A stretch of DNA of 64,000 nt from Caenorhabditis elegans (taxonomy: Eukaryota; Nematoda; Chromadorea; Rhabditida; Rhabditidae): NCBI RefSeq assembly GCF_000002985.6, contig NC_003283.11:5394001-5458000 (forward strand), in the 5' to 3' direction. A program made the position numbers and the translations under genes. Position 1 is the stretch's first letter, and each line of letters opens with the position of its first letter. Below the pieces are notes generated by a model. That model saw only the letters and a program-made list of their open reading frames with translations. It was not told where the DNA came from and ran no database searches. Below are positions 11,352-24,241 of this stretch, in pieces.

Positions 11352-14198
11352 TTGAAGGATGTGCTAGATATGGAATGTCCGCACGATGCTCAGTTGTTTG
11401 ATCCGAACAGTAACAGTACGCAGGCATTTCTTCGGAAACTTGCACATTTTCAAAGGTTTGTTAAACTATTTTTTGTGCACTTCTTTCAAAAAAAGAAAAA
11501 TGAACCAATGATTAATTGTCAGATGGTACCAGCCAATTCACGGATATGTATGTGTGCTCATCTGCGTTTTTGGTATCTTCACCAATTTTGTGCATGTGGC
11601 AGTTTTATCGAGACCCAACATGCGCAATTCGGCCGTCAACTGCATACTGACAGCAGTGGCTGTCTGTGATATCGGAACAATGGCATCCTATCTCATTTAT
11701 ATTATACATTTTGTCTTACGACGAAATAATTCCTGGTAATTCTTGTGTGTTTATTGGGTGGAAATGTTTTTGTTTTGGGAAATGGAGCGGCGTGGCGGCT
11801 TTTGAGTAGGAACATCAACAAATATGGAATTTTTGGAAAAATAACACAAGCTTTAAAATATTTATTTTCTGGTTTTTCCTATTCCAATTTTATGGTGAAT
11901 TGCAAAACCCGGAAAATGTCGGTCACTTCATAAAAAGGATGTAGAGTTCGAAGGCGCTGATTGGTTTAAAAATAGTCATGGCTTCTCATTTTGGAAAAAT
12001 TCAAATATGAAAATTCGCAATTTCAAAAATTGGACATTTTTAAATCTTTCTCGATTTTTTAAGTTTCCTTTTTTTTTGATTATGCAGCATATATTTGAAT
12101 ATTTCGAATACTTTGAAACAAAATCCTTATTTTCCAAACTCTACCTCAAACCATTAATAACAAGAATTCAAACTAAGTGTGCTCTTTCTATTGAAAATTT
12201 TGAAGGATATTTATATTCTTCTATTTTTCCACTCAAGTATCAACACACACACACAAAAAAACATCCTCAAAGTAATAATGGAATTTCAAAAGTTGAATGC
12301 CCATGTTCGTCACTTGCTGCACTTAATTGAAGAGGCATAGAATTTTAGTTGAACCTGGAACTATTTATTTCCTCCTATCCGTTTTATGTGCATCAAAACA
12401 TGAAAACAACTGCATATTTTATTGATCATAGGAAATTTTGAAAATCGTCACAAAGCTACAAACTACGTGTATTCATAAATAACAAAAGTGAATTCAAGAT
12501 GAAAAGTCGCTCGTAAAATGATACTGAAAAACACGAAAACAAGCGTTTGCAATGAAACTCAATAATTTTTATTATTAGATTTTATTACAGCACTCCAACG
12601 TTCACTCATTCTTGGTTACAATTCCTATTGTGGCATGTTGTTTTGAGCATCACACTACACACAACTTCTTTATGGCTCGCTGTGGCGATGGCGTTCATTC
12701 GGAGGATGACATTAAGGGTTACCGCTTTGAATAGGTATGCTGGGAGCAAAGTTTAAGGGACTAACATTTTTTTATACACTAAGATGAACAAGTTTTGTAA
12801 TGAAAGTTTTCAAAATTTTTTTCAAACAATGGTAGGTATCCAAAAATATTTAAAATTGAAATTTTACAAAGACATTGCAAGCAATATACCCAGAAACGTT
12901 GGCCCCCTTAAAAAATCTGGAAATTTTCAGTCAATGGCAACGACCAAAGTTCGCATGGAAGTTGTGCCTGGGAATCTATATGGTCGTATTTGTACTTTGT
13001 ATTCCAAATATGCTGGTCCACGAAATCGCCCGTGTAGAAGGAAATGACTGGCGACCTGGCAAAACGTGTCAAAAATTTGCATCGAACTACTCTGAACCGG
13101 TGTACACTTTTATGGTCAGCCACGCGGCGACTATCAACAATTGCCGGTTGTTTAAATGGAATATTTGGATGATTGGAATTCTGTTCAAGGTTAGCGAGTA
13201 CGCGAGTTATCAAATTAAACGTCCTACCAGTTTTCAGATCATTCCATGTATTCTGCTAATTTTCTTGTCTTTCGGCCTTGTATCAAAGATTAGAGACGCA
13301 GAAAAGCATCGGAGGAAACTAACGAGTGTTCCGTCAAATGCATCAACAGATTCAAAACCATTGAAAAAGTATAGTCAACTCTCAAAGAACTTTTATGACA
13401 AAATGGAAATTTTCAGAAAGAATGGAACATCAGATAGAACCACATTGATGCTTGTTGTTATTTTATTGGTATTTTTAATAACGGAGTTTCCACAAGGAAT
13501 CATCTCGATTCTTTGCGCAATTTTTACTACAGACGTTCATAGGTAAGATTTGATGTTTAACTAGAAATTTGGCCTGGAAAAACTGAAATCGAACTGCCCC
13601 AAGCTTGACCCAATTTTTCTTGAGTCATTTGAATTTTTGGAAATTTGGGTGCAGGCTGAGTCTTGCAAAAGTGTTGCTAAATTTTTGTTGGCCCAATTAA
13701 AGCTAAAATTGGGCGCTAAAGAAGTTTTCGAAAAATTAAATTTTCCATTTCAGATACCTCTATTTCTACATTGGTGATGTTCTTGATCTCCTATCGCTTG
13801 TCAATTCCTCTGTAAATTTTGTTTTATATTGTGTGATGTCTTCAAGATACCGGCAGACGTTTTGGGAAGTTATCATTCCTTCGTGGGCTTGTGGGTAAGT
13901 TCATTCTTATTGAACCAGTTCCTGTTACAGTAGTCTAAAATAAAATTTTTCCTCTCAGATTGTGGACGACCCGTCGTGGTTCTCCGACGGAACTTTCACA
14001 GCTTCAGTTGAACAACAGCTTACGACTAGGAAGGTCAGTTAATTTGTTTTTGAAGTCTGGAAAATATTATCTTTAATTTGCAGAAAACAAAGCTATACGC
14101 CACTGGCAACTGAACCGGAACCAGCACGCAATGAGTATTGGCGGTATGAAGCTTCCGTGTCGGACAATCAGAACAGCAGTAGAGAACATCAACTTTAA
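11352..14198 (+). CDS. Peptide-type GPCR, DMSR/SRW-like
   Basis: Eight exons (11352-11455, 11523-11735, 12591-12734, 12931-13189, 13238-13542, 13754-13894, 13959-14033, 14084-14198) join in frame to give 451 residues. TM1 starts at YVCVLICVFGIFTNFVHVAV, followed by the intracellular-loop word LSRPNMRNS. TM3 holds the class motif LHTTSLWLAVAMAFIRRMT after a conserved Cys in exon 3. TM6 is TLMLVVILLVFLITEFPQG, and TM7 ends NSSVNFVLYCVMSSRYRQTF. These are the signatures of nematode SRW receptors and their DMSR (myosuppressin-receptor-like) branch, which respond to FMRFamide-type peptides at the plasma membrane. The C-tail is Ser-rich. The start is the first Met of exon 1, and the N-terminus carries an NST glycosylation site. 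The ligand is inferred from the family and the exact gene name is not recognised. Confidence 0.88.
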
Positions 14199-14527
14199 AT
14201 TCCAATTTTTTCGATCTCGGTACAAATTCCCTTTGCAGATTTTTTGTGATATCTTGCTCATTTTCATAGCTTTCGCATTTTCTATTCTATTCTTGTTACG
14301 GGTACTTTTTGTTTTTTATTAATTCAGTTTTTATATAAATCAATATGGTTTACAAAATTATTAAATTATTCACGGCGCCGTGAAAAAAAAATTGTTTACA
14401 AAAAGACACGTAGATGTGAGTAAAACTAGGAAAAAAAATTATTTTCAATTGAAAGTGATTTCCGAAAGGTGAGTTCTCTTTTTCTCTTCCAGGAATCAAA
14501 AGTTAAAAAGGTTTGATGTTTTAGATT

Positions 14528-16071
14528 ATGAAAGACGACGTCGTTGACAACATAATAATTGATGTCCTGAGCGCTAGTACTCACGAAAAGCTACTTTCCG
14601 AAGTGATCACGGAAGGACGAGTTCTAAAGCTTCTCGATTTGGCACTGGATGTATTTAAAAGACAGAAATCAATGGTTGAAATGAATGCTCCGATAAAGGT
14701 GTGCGGTGACATCCATGGACAATTCCCGGATCTTCTTCGTCTCTTCCATCGTGGTGGATGGCCGCCGACTGCGAATTATTTATTCCTTGGTGACTATGTG
14801 GACCGTGGAAGATTTAGCATTGAAACCATTGTTCTTCTTCTCGCTTATAAGGTTTGTTGCTTTAAGTTTTGCAAAAAGAAGCTAGGATCAAAAATTGTGA
14901 CGCGCCAGAATTAATCATTGACACAAAGAATGCCAAAACAGGGGATTTTTGCAGAGACCGCTTAGATTTTCCAAAATAAGCGTACACATGTGATAAATAA
15001 ATGTGTTTTCAAAAAGAAACATATTTATTGTCCATCACATATTGCTCTGCAAAAAAGTGCGCATCTCTCAAGTATCAAAGTGACAGAAAGTTGATGCTGC
15101 TCCGATGAGCTGTCAAATTTGAAAAATGACGTCAACTGGAGTGATGGATCTTTTGGACGTTTATTTCTCTCTCCCGATCTTCCAAATCCCATGGCGTGAA
15201 CTTCTTTGAAACATTTTTCAAGTCATGATTCCAGGTGAAATTCCCGGGCAATTTATTCTTGTTGCGTGGAAACCATGAGTGCGAGTTTGTCAACAAGGTA
15301 TATGGATTCTATGAAGAGTGTCAGAAACGCTATCAAAGTGTTCGCATGTTCACGGCTTTCCAGGTAAATTTGATTTTTTACCAAAATTGAACAATAAGGT
15401 GCAATATTAATACAGGAAAAACGGTACTTTCAGGACGTATTCAATTGGCTTCCACTCTGCGGACTCATTGCTAATAAGATCTTGTGCATGCACGGAGGAC
15501 TATCGCCTAGTATGTCAAAGGATTTCACTTTGGACAACCTGAGAAAAATTAATAGGCCATGACGGCAAGGAGAGACTGGTAGCTGATCTTTTGTGGGCCG
15601 ATCCTATTAGTGGTCTTTCTGGGTTTATGGTAACTTTCTGATAAGAAAAGATCGATTTCATCAACTTTATTCAGGAAAACAACCGAGGTGCCGGGTGTGG
15701 ATTCGGAAGAGATGCTGTTCTGAAAGTGTGCTCCGATTTTAAGCTTGACCTGATCTGTCGTGCCCATCAAGTTGTTCAAGACGGTTATGAGTTCTTTGCT
15801 GGTCGGAAATTGGTGGTATGAGTAAAAAAAAAGTGCCGAGAGAAAGGAACATTAAAAATTTTTAGACAATCTTCTCGGCTCCTCATTACTGTGGTCAATT
15901 CGACAACTGTGCTGCCTTCATGTCTTGCGACGAGAAGCTTCAGGTAAAAATTTTTAATTGAAATGTTGTAATAAATGTGCATTCTTACAGTGCTCGTTCG
16001 AAATTCTCCGTCCAACGAGTGGCCGCCTTGAAGTTCGCGAGAAACCATTGCTCAAGGATGAAACAAACTGA
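14528..16071 (+). CDS. PP1-like Ser/Thr phosphatase with a frame break
   Basis: Exons are 14528-14851, 15235-15363, 15434-15629, 15675-15815, 15866-15943 and 15991-16071. The protein is a PPP-family metallophosphatase close to PP1: GDIHG (D61, H63), GDYVDRG (D89), GNHE (N121, H122), CMHGGLSP (H171), [14 protein letters not shown] and [12 protein letters not shown] give the metal-binding and active-site residues. Exon 3, read straight, meets TGA at about 15560 after the word LRKINRP, while the homologous reading [16 protein letters not shown] continues in another frame. Removing 15510-15555 (GTATGT...AATAG, 46 nt) as an intron restores the frame and gives about 300 residues, but deletes the helix after GGLSP. 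So it is either a pseudogene or a variant phosphatase. A TTTTAG acceptor three bases before the ATG suggests trans-splicing. A polyadenylation signal AATAAA follows the stop. Confidence 0.8.
14946..15056. other. Three-arm inverted-repeat structure in phosphatase intron 1
   Basis: The outer arms TTTTTGCAGAG (14946-14956) and CTCTGCAAAAA (15045-15055) are perfect complements. Inside sit two further hairpins: CGCTTA/TAAGCG, and a long one at 14988-15040 pairing ATGTGAT-AATAAAT-TGTTT with its near complement around a short A-rich loop. Together they would fold as a three-way junction. It could be a MITE, or the long arm could be a small-RNA precursor; I do not recognise the sequence. Confidence 0.6.
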
Positions 16072-17113
16072 TGGATGGCTGATTCATAATTTCCTTCAAT
16101 AAATGAATAGACAAATAAATGTGGTTTTGATATTATTTGTAAAATAATAATTTAATGTTTAAAAGTAATATTTGAAATTTGGCCAACAACCTGCCCAGCC
16201 AGCTTGACAAACAACGACACCTTTCCGGTAGAAATTTTCACCAACTTCCCGTCTTTTTTGAGAGAAATATTGCAGTGGAGATCTTAACAGTGGTGATCCC
16301 AACAGTTATCCCAAAACTAGAATACCACAACACTTTAAATTTTTAACTGATTTTTCAATCTTACCAGTCTATGTTTTGATCTTTTTATCCAAAAAATTGA
16401 ATTTATTAATATTTTGAGAGACCTCAATTAGTTATATTGGCTTCAGATCCTACATTTTTCAATCATCGTGACTAGCTGAAATTTCTAATTCGGATAGTCC
16501 AGCCAAGGCAAGACGGGTGTCATATGTTAGACTTTTAATCATACAGTCACGCTTGTTATTATATCATCCCACGTGGCATCTAGTCAGTCACACTACTATT
16601 AGTCACTCTACTTACTCTTATAATTTTTTCAAAAAAGCCTACGAAAATCTTTAAAATCTGAACAATCTGAGTACATCCGTACCAAAACTGTATCCCAAAG
16701 TAACTTTTTAACGAAACACGTGTTTGTCTCTAGGTATGCGTTGGGAACAAAAAAGGTACATACTTATCTTTGATTCGTCTCTCTAGCAATTGGGGGGGGG
16801 GGGGGGACAGGCCTTCAGCAGGCAGCATCCGTCAAATTGCGTGATAATTGAATTAGACAATGACCACGTGTGGGAAGAGGACAAATGAGTGTATGTCTTC
16901 GTCGTCGTCGTCATCAAGTTATAAGATCAACCCTCCACCCATTTCGTTGAAATCAGAAGGCGTCGATGTCTAAGTCTCTGATCAGGCGACCTCACTGGTT
17001 CCTCTTTTAAGAAAATTCCCACATAACTACACTTGATTTGATTACTCATTTTTCTAACTGTTAACTTTTTTGATTATCAACTGTTCTTCGTCTGCTTCCG
17101 TGTCACACAAAAA
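16072..17113. other. Intergenic region with a 15-base G tract
   Basis: The polyadenylation signal AATAAA for the phosphatase lies about 30 bases after its stop. The rest is AT-rich until about 16840-16990, where composition rises and includes an E-box CACGTG and a GTCGTC run. This is probably the promoter of the downstream dehydrogenase gene. I see no other gene. Confidence 0.5.
16792..16806. repeat. 15-base G homopolymer
   Basis: Fifteen consecutive G residues on the plus strand, about 300 bases upstream of the dehydrogenase start. It is a strong candidate for G-quadruplex formation and for length variation between strains. Confidence 0.95.
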
Positions 17114-18943
<1,830 letters not shown>

Positions 18944-19410
18944 AAACTGGTTATTTAGGCATTAATAAATCATTTGATCTACTTGTTGCAAAAATAAAAG
19001 TGATAGAGAGAAAAGTTTACACTTGGAACGGATAGAAAGTATCAATGGGTGCAAAATGGGTGTATGACACAAAAGCAAGTGGTCATTTGAACAGCATTTC
19101 AGTTAACTGTGGGGTTATGAGAAGAATTAGAGTGCAATTCATGAACACGGTTGTATTTTTGTCAGCAATTTAAAAATTGACACTTGATTATTCAGAAACA
19201 TCAGTTGAGATGAAAGAATATGCGAAAATCGAATAAAATTTATTAGATGTTAGTGATACATAAGGTTGAGAATTAGAGTGAGAAACAACAATGTGATTGA
19301 AATGAAATGATGGTGTAACAGTTGTCAACTGAGCTCAACATTCTCTGCTCCACTCTTCGTTTTGTTTCTGCTTTGAAGGTTGTAGCTGGGAATCATAATT
19401 TACAACAAAA
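18944..19410. other. Short intergenic region
   Basis: This AT-rich interval holds the dehydrogenase polyadenylation signal (AATAAA near 18964) and presumably the promoter of the membrane-protein gene that starts at 19411. I see no further gene or repeat. Confidence 0.5.
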
Positions 19411-20996
19411 ATGATTTCAGGTAAGTTTCACACATATATTTTATATATCAAAATATAAAAATGTTTTTTTATTTCTAAAAAGCAAATAATTTAGTCTAAA
19501 TTTAAAATTCTTGGGTTCTTACTTTTAAAACGTTTTTTACAAACCAAACCAATTAGAGCAACTAATTGAGACATATTTTCATACACAATTTCCATAATTT
19601 ACGTTCAAAATTTTTGTTTTCAGGAAATCCATATTTAAACATTCAAGGTCCTTTTGGAAACTTTTCAGAAAATGAAAAAAAGCAGACTTGTTTTAGGCTC
19701 CGTATTCAGGTTTGGCTTGCAATTTATTTTTTTGCTTCAGAAAATTTAATTTTTCAGACCTGGGTTTACATACATTGTGGGATCAGTATTGCTACCTCAA
19801 TAATTGGAATCACGCTTGGAGTATTACTTTTGGTCAAAACAGAATGGCATGAGAAATTGTTTATTTATAAATTGACGTTTGCAGTAAGTTTTTTTTCAAA
19901 TATTTAACTTCAAAAGTGGAGAAAAGCAATTCGGTATTCTGATTTAAACCATAGAAAATGGACCGTAATGGGCAAATACAATTGCCAAAAAATTGAATAA
20001 ATAATTTTCCAAAAATGTTTTTATGATTTTTCAATTTTTAAAAAATAAAAAGGGCTAAAAAAGGAAAAACGTTTTCTGGCTTAACTAAATGGATTTTCGC
20101 TAAAATTCGAGCACAATCCATGTAAAATCTGTTTGAAACCAAAAATTGGATGTGGGCCGTATTTGTAAATTTTTTATGTGAAGCAGTTTTCGAGCATTTA
20201 AAAAATTTAACAAAAACCAGTGCATTTTTGTCCAAAAGCAGAAAATGCTTTCATGAACTTTAACATTTTGAAAGTTAAAAAAAATCAATTTTGTTTTTGC
20301 AGTTAATATCGACAATATTGACTTTCAATTTGCTTTTTTTTATACTTTTATTCAAAAATATATTATGAATAACCTATTTGAACAAACTCTCAAGCTCGAC
20401 AAGGAAATCTAATGACAGTAAAAACTGTCTGAACCAAGAATGTCATATTTTAAAATGTTCATACTTCTCTCCCAAGTAATTTTTCATTTCAGTACATCCG
20501 ACGTGCTGATCCCGTACGATATTGGATTGCATATCGAATATTTTTCGGTTTTTGGATTTCTCTGCATTCTCTTCACTTGCTTTCAATAATTTCCACAGTT
20601 GTAGCTGTACATGTATGTTTCCTTTTCAGATTTTCAAATATCATGTCTTTTAGAAAAGCAACCTAAAACTTCTTAAACCGCAACTTTTGGTTCTCGTGCT
20701 TCAAATTGGGCTCTTCGTTATTGCCATTTCAAGTTTAGTCGTGTACAGTATGACTGGATCTCGCGTTGCTTGGTTTACCCTGATAGTTATAATATTTCAT
20801 ACTTTATTTGCATGGTAAATTTTTAATTCTTAAATTAAAAAATATCCATACAACCAATAAAATAATTTCCAGCACAAACTTGTATCTACTCGCAAAATTT
20901 CATCGGTTTTTGGACGAGAAATTGATGATTCTAAACGAAATTCTGAGCGCTCAAGCAAAATCGGTACACTTCAAGGACGACTCATCGAACTCTTAA
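19411..20996 (+). CDS. Nematode multi-pass membrane protein, unknown function
   Basis: Six exons (19411-19420, 19624-19709, 19758-19883, 20493-20612, 20654-20814, 20873-20996) join in frame to 208 residues. The first exon is only ten bases, ATGATTTCAG, followed directly by GTAAGT. Four hydrophobic segments are visible: one in exon 3 (after TWVYIHCG), one in exon 4 (FGFWISLHSLHLLSIIS) and two in exon 5 (LLVLVLQIGLFVIAISSLVV and WFTLIVIIFHTLFA). The C-tail is polar and ends KDDSSNS. Between exons 3 and 4, at about 20302-20369, a good acceptor opens a 21-codon hydrophobic frame that ends in TGA with no donor; I treated it as intronic, but it could be an alternative last exon. I do not recognise the family. 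A truncated copy of its 3' end lies at 30.3 kb. Confidence 0.75.
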
Positions 20997-21088
20997 TTGA
21001 TTAATTGAATTTGATATTCAATATTGGAATTTCACTTTGTGAACGTATCAAATCAAATAAATTGATTACGGTTTTTCTAGAAAGCAAG

Positions 21089-22520
21089 ACTAGCGGGCCT
21101 ATGGGCCCGCCAGCCCTTCGGGAATGGGGATAGGGTTAATTCGCTCTAAGTTATTAGCAAGGTAGCTGGCGCAGGTTCTCGGCTTCGCCTCGAACCTGTT
21201 AACGGGTTATTCGAGATCTCTTTGAAATTATTTCAGGAGTGGGGTATATGTTTAGAAAACTTGACTATTCAGGTTTGAGGCTTCGCCTCGAAGCTCTTAC
21301 TGTGTAAGCGGCCCTCGAACCTGGTTGTTAGGTTTGAGTAAATAACAACCGCGTCGCAGGCCTACAGCCTGCTCTGCTTAGAATAGGATTAAAGCCAGCC
21401 CACAGTTTTCAAGAGTATTCGGGCCTGCGGCCCTCAAACCTGGTTATTAGGCTTGAGTGAATAACATATCTGCTTAGAATAGGATCAAAGCCAGCCCATA
21501 GTTTCCAAGAGTGTTCGGGCCTGCGTCCCTCGAACCTGGTTGTTAGGTTTGAGTAAATAACAACCGCGTCGCAGGCCTACAGCTTGCTCTGCTTAGAATA
21601 GGATTAAAGCCAGCCCACAGTTTTCAAGAGTATTCGGGCCTGCGGCCCTCAAACCTGGTTATTAGGCTTGAGTGAATAACATATCTGCTTAGAATAGGAT
21701 CAAAGCCAGCCCACAGTTTCCAAGAGTATTCGGGCCTGCGGCCCTCAAACCTGGTTATTAGGCTTGAGTGAATAACATATCTGCTTAGAATAGGATCAAA
21801 GCCAGCCCATAGTTTCCAAGAGTGTTCGGGCCTGCGGCCCTCAAACCTGGTTATTAGGCTTGAGTGAATAACATATCTGCTTAGAATAGGATCAAAGCCA
21901 GCCCATAGTTTCCAAGAGTGTTCGGGCCTGCGGCCCTCAAACCTGGTTATCAGGCTTGAGTGAATAACATATCTGCTTAGAATAGGATCAAAGCCAGCCC
22001 ATAGTTTCCAAGAGTGTTCGGGCCTGCGGCCCTCGAACCTGGTTATTAGGCTTGAGTAAATAACATATCTGCTTAGAATAGGATCAAAACCAGCCCATAG
22101 TTTCCAAGAGTGTTCGGGCCTGCGGCCCTCGAACCTGGTTATTAGGCTTGAGTAAATAACATATCTGCTTAGAATAGGATCAAAGCCAGCCCACAGTTTT
22201 CAAGAGTATTCTGGCCTGCGGCCCTCAAACCTGGTTATTAGGTTCGAGTGAATAACATATCTACTTTTTGGAAAATCGTGAACGCCTGTGGGCCCCCAGC
22301 CCTTCGGGAATGGGGGTTGTTTTAGAAAACTGAAAATAATAAAAGCTTTCTAAATCAAACTTATCTAAGAGTAATCGCATATCAGGCCTCCGGCCTGCCT
22401 TGGTATAATGATTTCAGGTTTACTGCGTCTTCTAAGAGTAAGAGTGCCTGCGGCACTCAATCCAGCCAATCTGGGCTTAAAACAGTTGTAATCGGACAGC
22501 AGGCCTCCGGCCTGCAATGC
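21089..22520. repeat. GC-rich tandem array of mini-hairpin units
   Basis: Tandem units start at 21307, 21426, 21522, 21641, 21737, 21833, 21929, 22025, 22121 and 22217 (the last partial). Unit lengths are 119, 96, 119, 96 and then 96 repeatedly. The 119-bp form carries an extra 23 bp including GCAGGCCTACAGCCTGC. Nearly every unit contains GGGCCTGCGGCCC, a perfect 5-bp stem with a 3-base loop. Other perfect mini-hairpins flank the array: GAGGCTTCGCCTC (21277-21289), GAGTGCCTGCGGCACTC (22442-22458), GCAGGCCTCCGGCCTGC (22499-22515) and CAGGCCTCCGGCCTG (22384-22398). The word CAGCCCTTCGGGAATGGGG occurs at both ends (about 21112 and 22298). No coding frame is present. Base composition differs sharply from the AT-rich surroundings. 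Confidence 0.92.
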
Positions 22521-24241
22521 CTGAAGTATATGTTCAAAGTGAACTTCTTCTTAGAGGAAAAGTGCCTTTCTATGTTTTTTTTGGAAAGAAAACATTTTCC
22601 AGCCACCCGCACTCATGCACTCTCTTGTGAGGACAGGCGACCTGTGAACAGTTATGCACTAAAACTTCAATCCGTCATAACTTTGCTCATAGTAGAAGTT
22701 TGAAAAAAATAAAATAATTTTTGAATTTGGCGTAAAAAGTAGAACAATACGGCGGTTATTATTTTAAAAAAGAACAAAAATTGAAACATATCCCCTTCTG
22801 GGAAGGCCTGGAAGCTCAAAACTTCCCTAAATGTGCTCAAAGTTGTCAAGACCCACCAAATTTAGTTTGTCTACCTTGCTTTAGTGAAAATTATCAAAAT
22901 GAAAACATAAGATCACAATTTTAGTTGAAAACTTGTCCAGGAACAGTGGAAAACTGGATTTCCACGTGCAAAAATTAAATAACCTATCTCCGCGAAAAAT
23001 GATCGGATCGAGCTGTGATTTGAGATTTCATTTTAAATCATTCTATTAATTCTAAATTTAACATAAAAACCGGAACGATAGTGGAAAGTTTGTGAATTTT
23101 ATGGAAAAATGTAAATTGCTTGAAAGAAGTGTTCATTTTTTCTATTTTTGAGACTATTATTTACCTTTTTTGAAACAAAAAATTATATTTTCCGCTTCCT
23201 CTCGATGTGATGAACATTTTTCCAAAAAAAAAATTTGGAAAAAGAGCAAGACTAACGGAGATTTGACCGAAACAATGGTGAAAATGTGGCCGAAAACACA
23301 CCAAATATGAAAAGGGGAGGTGGGTGTGTGTGTGTGTGTGAGAAAAGGGGGGAGGTGCAGAAATTTTGGCAAAACTTTAATTATCGTTTTTAAAATAACG
23401 AATAGAGATATCACAATGAACTTAGATACAATGGATAGGCATTGAAAAGGAGAACTTAAGTTTCGAGTCTCAAACGTTTTGAACATAAACTCGAATTTTC
23501 CTTCAATTTAAAGTGGTTTTCGGCCAGTACTTCGGTGTGCGCAAAAACAAGAGGGGTGTGGTTTTCCGCTTGTGGAGCCGACAGGATGCTCCAAAATCAA
23601 CCCCCTTTTAGATGAACACACGTCGCTATATTTTGTGAATGTAGAGAAAAGAGAATTTCAAAAATCGGTTCCGTGAGAGCCGAGATATAAACGTTCAAAG
23701 TTGTATTACATTTTTTCGGACATTTTTTGAACATTTTTTGAACACCGAAAACGCGTGTGTGTGGCAAGATGGGGGTTTTAGGAAGGAGGCAGATGTATTT
23801 TTTAATTTTGCGACCATTTGCCCGCGATTCTTTTTTAAATATAAACGGAATAATTCAATAATTATGAGCAATTGGATCAGTTTCAATAGGATAGAATTGA
23901 CTACGATTCCTCATAGAATCTACTTATAGAATCTATAGAATCATAGAATCTAGATTCTACTGAGGAGAGTGTAACTATCAAACCAACTGTCAACTCACGA
24001 AATACGTGCAAAATATCAAGAGAAAGAATACAACCAATTTTTTAAAACATATTAACTTTTTTATTTGAAATTCGTTTTTTTTTCATATTTAAAAAATATT
24101 TGTAGAGCACCAAAAAATCGAAATGTTGCACCCGCTTCTTTTGCAGAATCATCGCGTTGTGAATTAATATTAATCGTTGATATTAATCAATTGATACATA
24201 TAAGGAAATAATTTTAACATAGTTATTATAAACCAATTAGT
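22521..24241. other. Intergenic region between convergent genes
   Basis: No gene is supported. A short (GT)n run lies at about 23318-23339. A hairpin of ATAGAATC words is at 23908-23966: TCCTCATAGAATCTA pairs with TAGATTCTACTGAGGA around internal ATAGAATC copies. The remainder is AT-rich. Short frames here are composition-driven and lack splice support. Confidence 0.5.

Noticed and set aside
12784-13047. Plus-strand frame starting within GPCR intron 3
   Set aside because: It overlaps GPCR exon 4 in a different frame; the receptor reading is conserved and splice-consistent.
21307-22262. Reading the GC-rich array as a coding repeat
   Set aside because: Stops occur in the frames of each unit, and the 119-bp units break periodic reading; structure, not coding, explains the conservation.
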